A stretch of 6,073 bases of DNA from Candidatus Methylomirabilota bacterium. Its GTDB lineage: Bacteria; Methylomirabilota; Methylomirabilia; Methylomirabilales; Methylomirabilaceae. Of this stretch, positions 5,918-6,073 are shown piece by piece (the stretch's first letter is position 1; every line of letters begins with the position of its first letter). The DNA is taken from positions 1 to 6,073 of the forward strand of contig JAGWRQ010000132.1 in the NCBI GenBank assembly GCA_028869615.1, read 5' to 3'. A model generated the notes under the pieces. It was given only the letters and a program-made list of their open reading frames with translations. It searched no databases and was not told the DNA's origin. The position numbers and the translations under genes are program-made.

Positions 5918-6073
5918 AGGAGCTGCTGGCGGTCTTTCTTCACTTCATCTTTCCCTCCCCCTGCCGAGTGTGCCATCAACCCCTGGACGCCACTCGCCGG
6001 TCCCTCGTCTGTGGTCGCTGCTGGCTGAAGATTCAGCCCGTTACCGAACCGTTTTGTCCCCGCTGTGGGAGGC
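5914..6073 (+). CDS. comF: ComF-family protein, N-terminal part (cut by window edge)
   Basis: A frame entering at 5914 and open to the window edge encodes the N-terminal zinc-finger region of a ComF-family protein. It has a short hydrophobic lead-in (HFIFPSPC) and then Cys17-x2-Cys20, Cys33-x2-Cys36 followed by Trp, and Cys48-x2-Cys51-Gly. This is the usual ComF order before the phosphoribosyltransferase-like domain, which lies outside the window. ComF proteins take part in DNA uptake in competent bacteria, but many are found where competence is unproven. No ATG, GTG or TTG occurs in this frame between its upstream stop (5845) and the first cysteine. The best start is CTG 5914, overlapping the previous TGA by 4 nt (CTGA), with purine-rich AGGAGG at 5896-5901. 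Identity is fairly sure; the start is not. Confidence 0.8.
   Translation, partial: MKELLAVFLHFIFPSPCRVCHQPLDATRRSLVCGRCWLKIQPVTEPFCPRCGR

Overview
This window is a dense, one-directional stretch of bacterial housekeeping genes. All supported genes lie on the + strand. It reads rplU (L21) - rpmA (L27) - obgE - proB - proA - nadD - rsfS - terminator - small DksA/TraR-type zinc-finger protein - start of a ComF-family gene that runs off the right edge. GC is clearly high. The order ribosomal proteins, Obg GTPase, proBA, nadD, rsfS is typical of Gram-negative-like lineages such as Desulfobacterota, Nitrospirota and NC10/Methylomirabilota. The protein sequences look compatible with that broad group, but I cannot fix the taxon by eye, so this is inference only.

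Layout. Positions 1-137 hold a strong-looking sigma70-type promoter (TTGACA, 17-nt spacer, TACACT) and a leader with a short GC-rich hairpin. rplU starts at a GTG behind a near-perfect Shine-Dalgarno. The 60-nt rplU-rpmA gap contains a long imperfect hairpin that begins at the rplU stop codon and ends just before the rpmA ribosome-binding site. A 50-nt gap with no visible Shine-Dalgarno precedes obgE. From obgE onward the genes are packed tightly: ATGA overlap obgE/proB, 4-nt gap proB/proA, 7-nt gap proA/nadD, 1-nt gap nadD/rsfS. A textbook rho-independent terminator follows rsfS. After a 118-nt spacer comes the DksA/TraR-like gene. The ComF-family frame appears to overlap its stop codon by 4 nt (CTGA).

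How the genes fit together. rplU, rpmA, obgE and rsfS all serve the large ribosomal subunit: two structural proteins, an assembly GTPase and the silencing factor that binds L14. proB and proA encode the first two enzymes of proline synthesis from glutamate. nadD makes the NAD precursor deamido-NAD. One promoter at the left edge could drive everything up to the terminator, with intergenic hairpins possibly adjusting relative expression. The DksA/TraR-like and ComF genes form a separate downstream unit.

I see no mobile element, CRISPR array, tRNA, rRNA or toxin-antitoxin pair, and no obvious undescribed system. The points worth a second look are small-scale: RNA hairpins around rplU, unusual start codons (GTG, GTG, TTG and a probable CTG), an altered signature stretch in ProA, and a short DksA-like protein that keeps the acidic DxxDxA tip motif.
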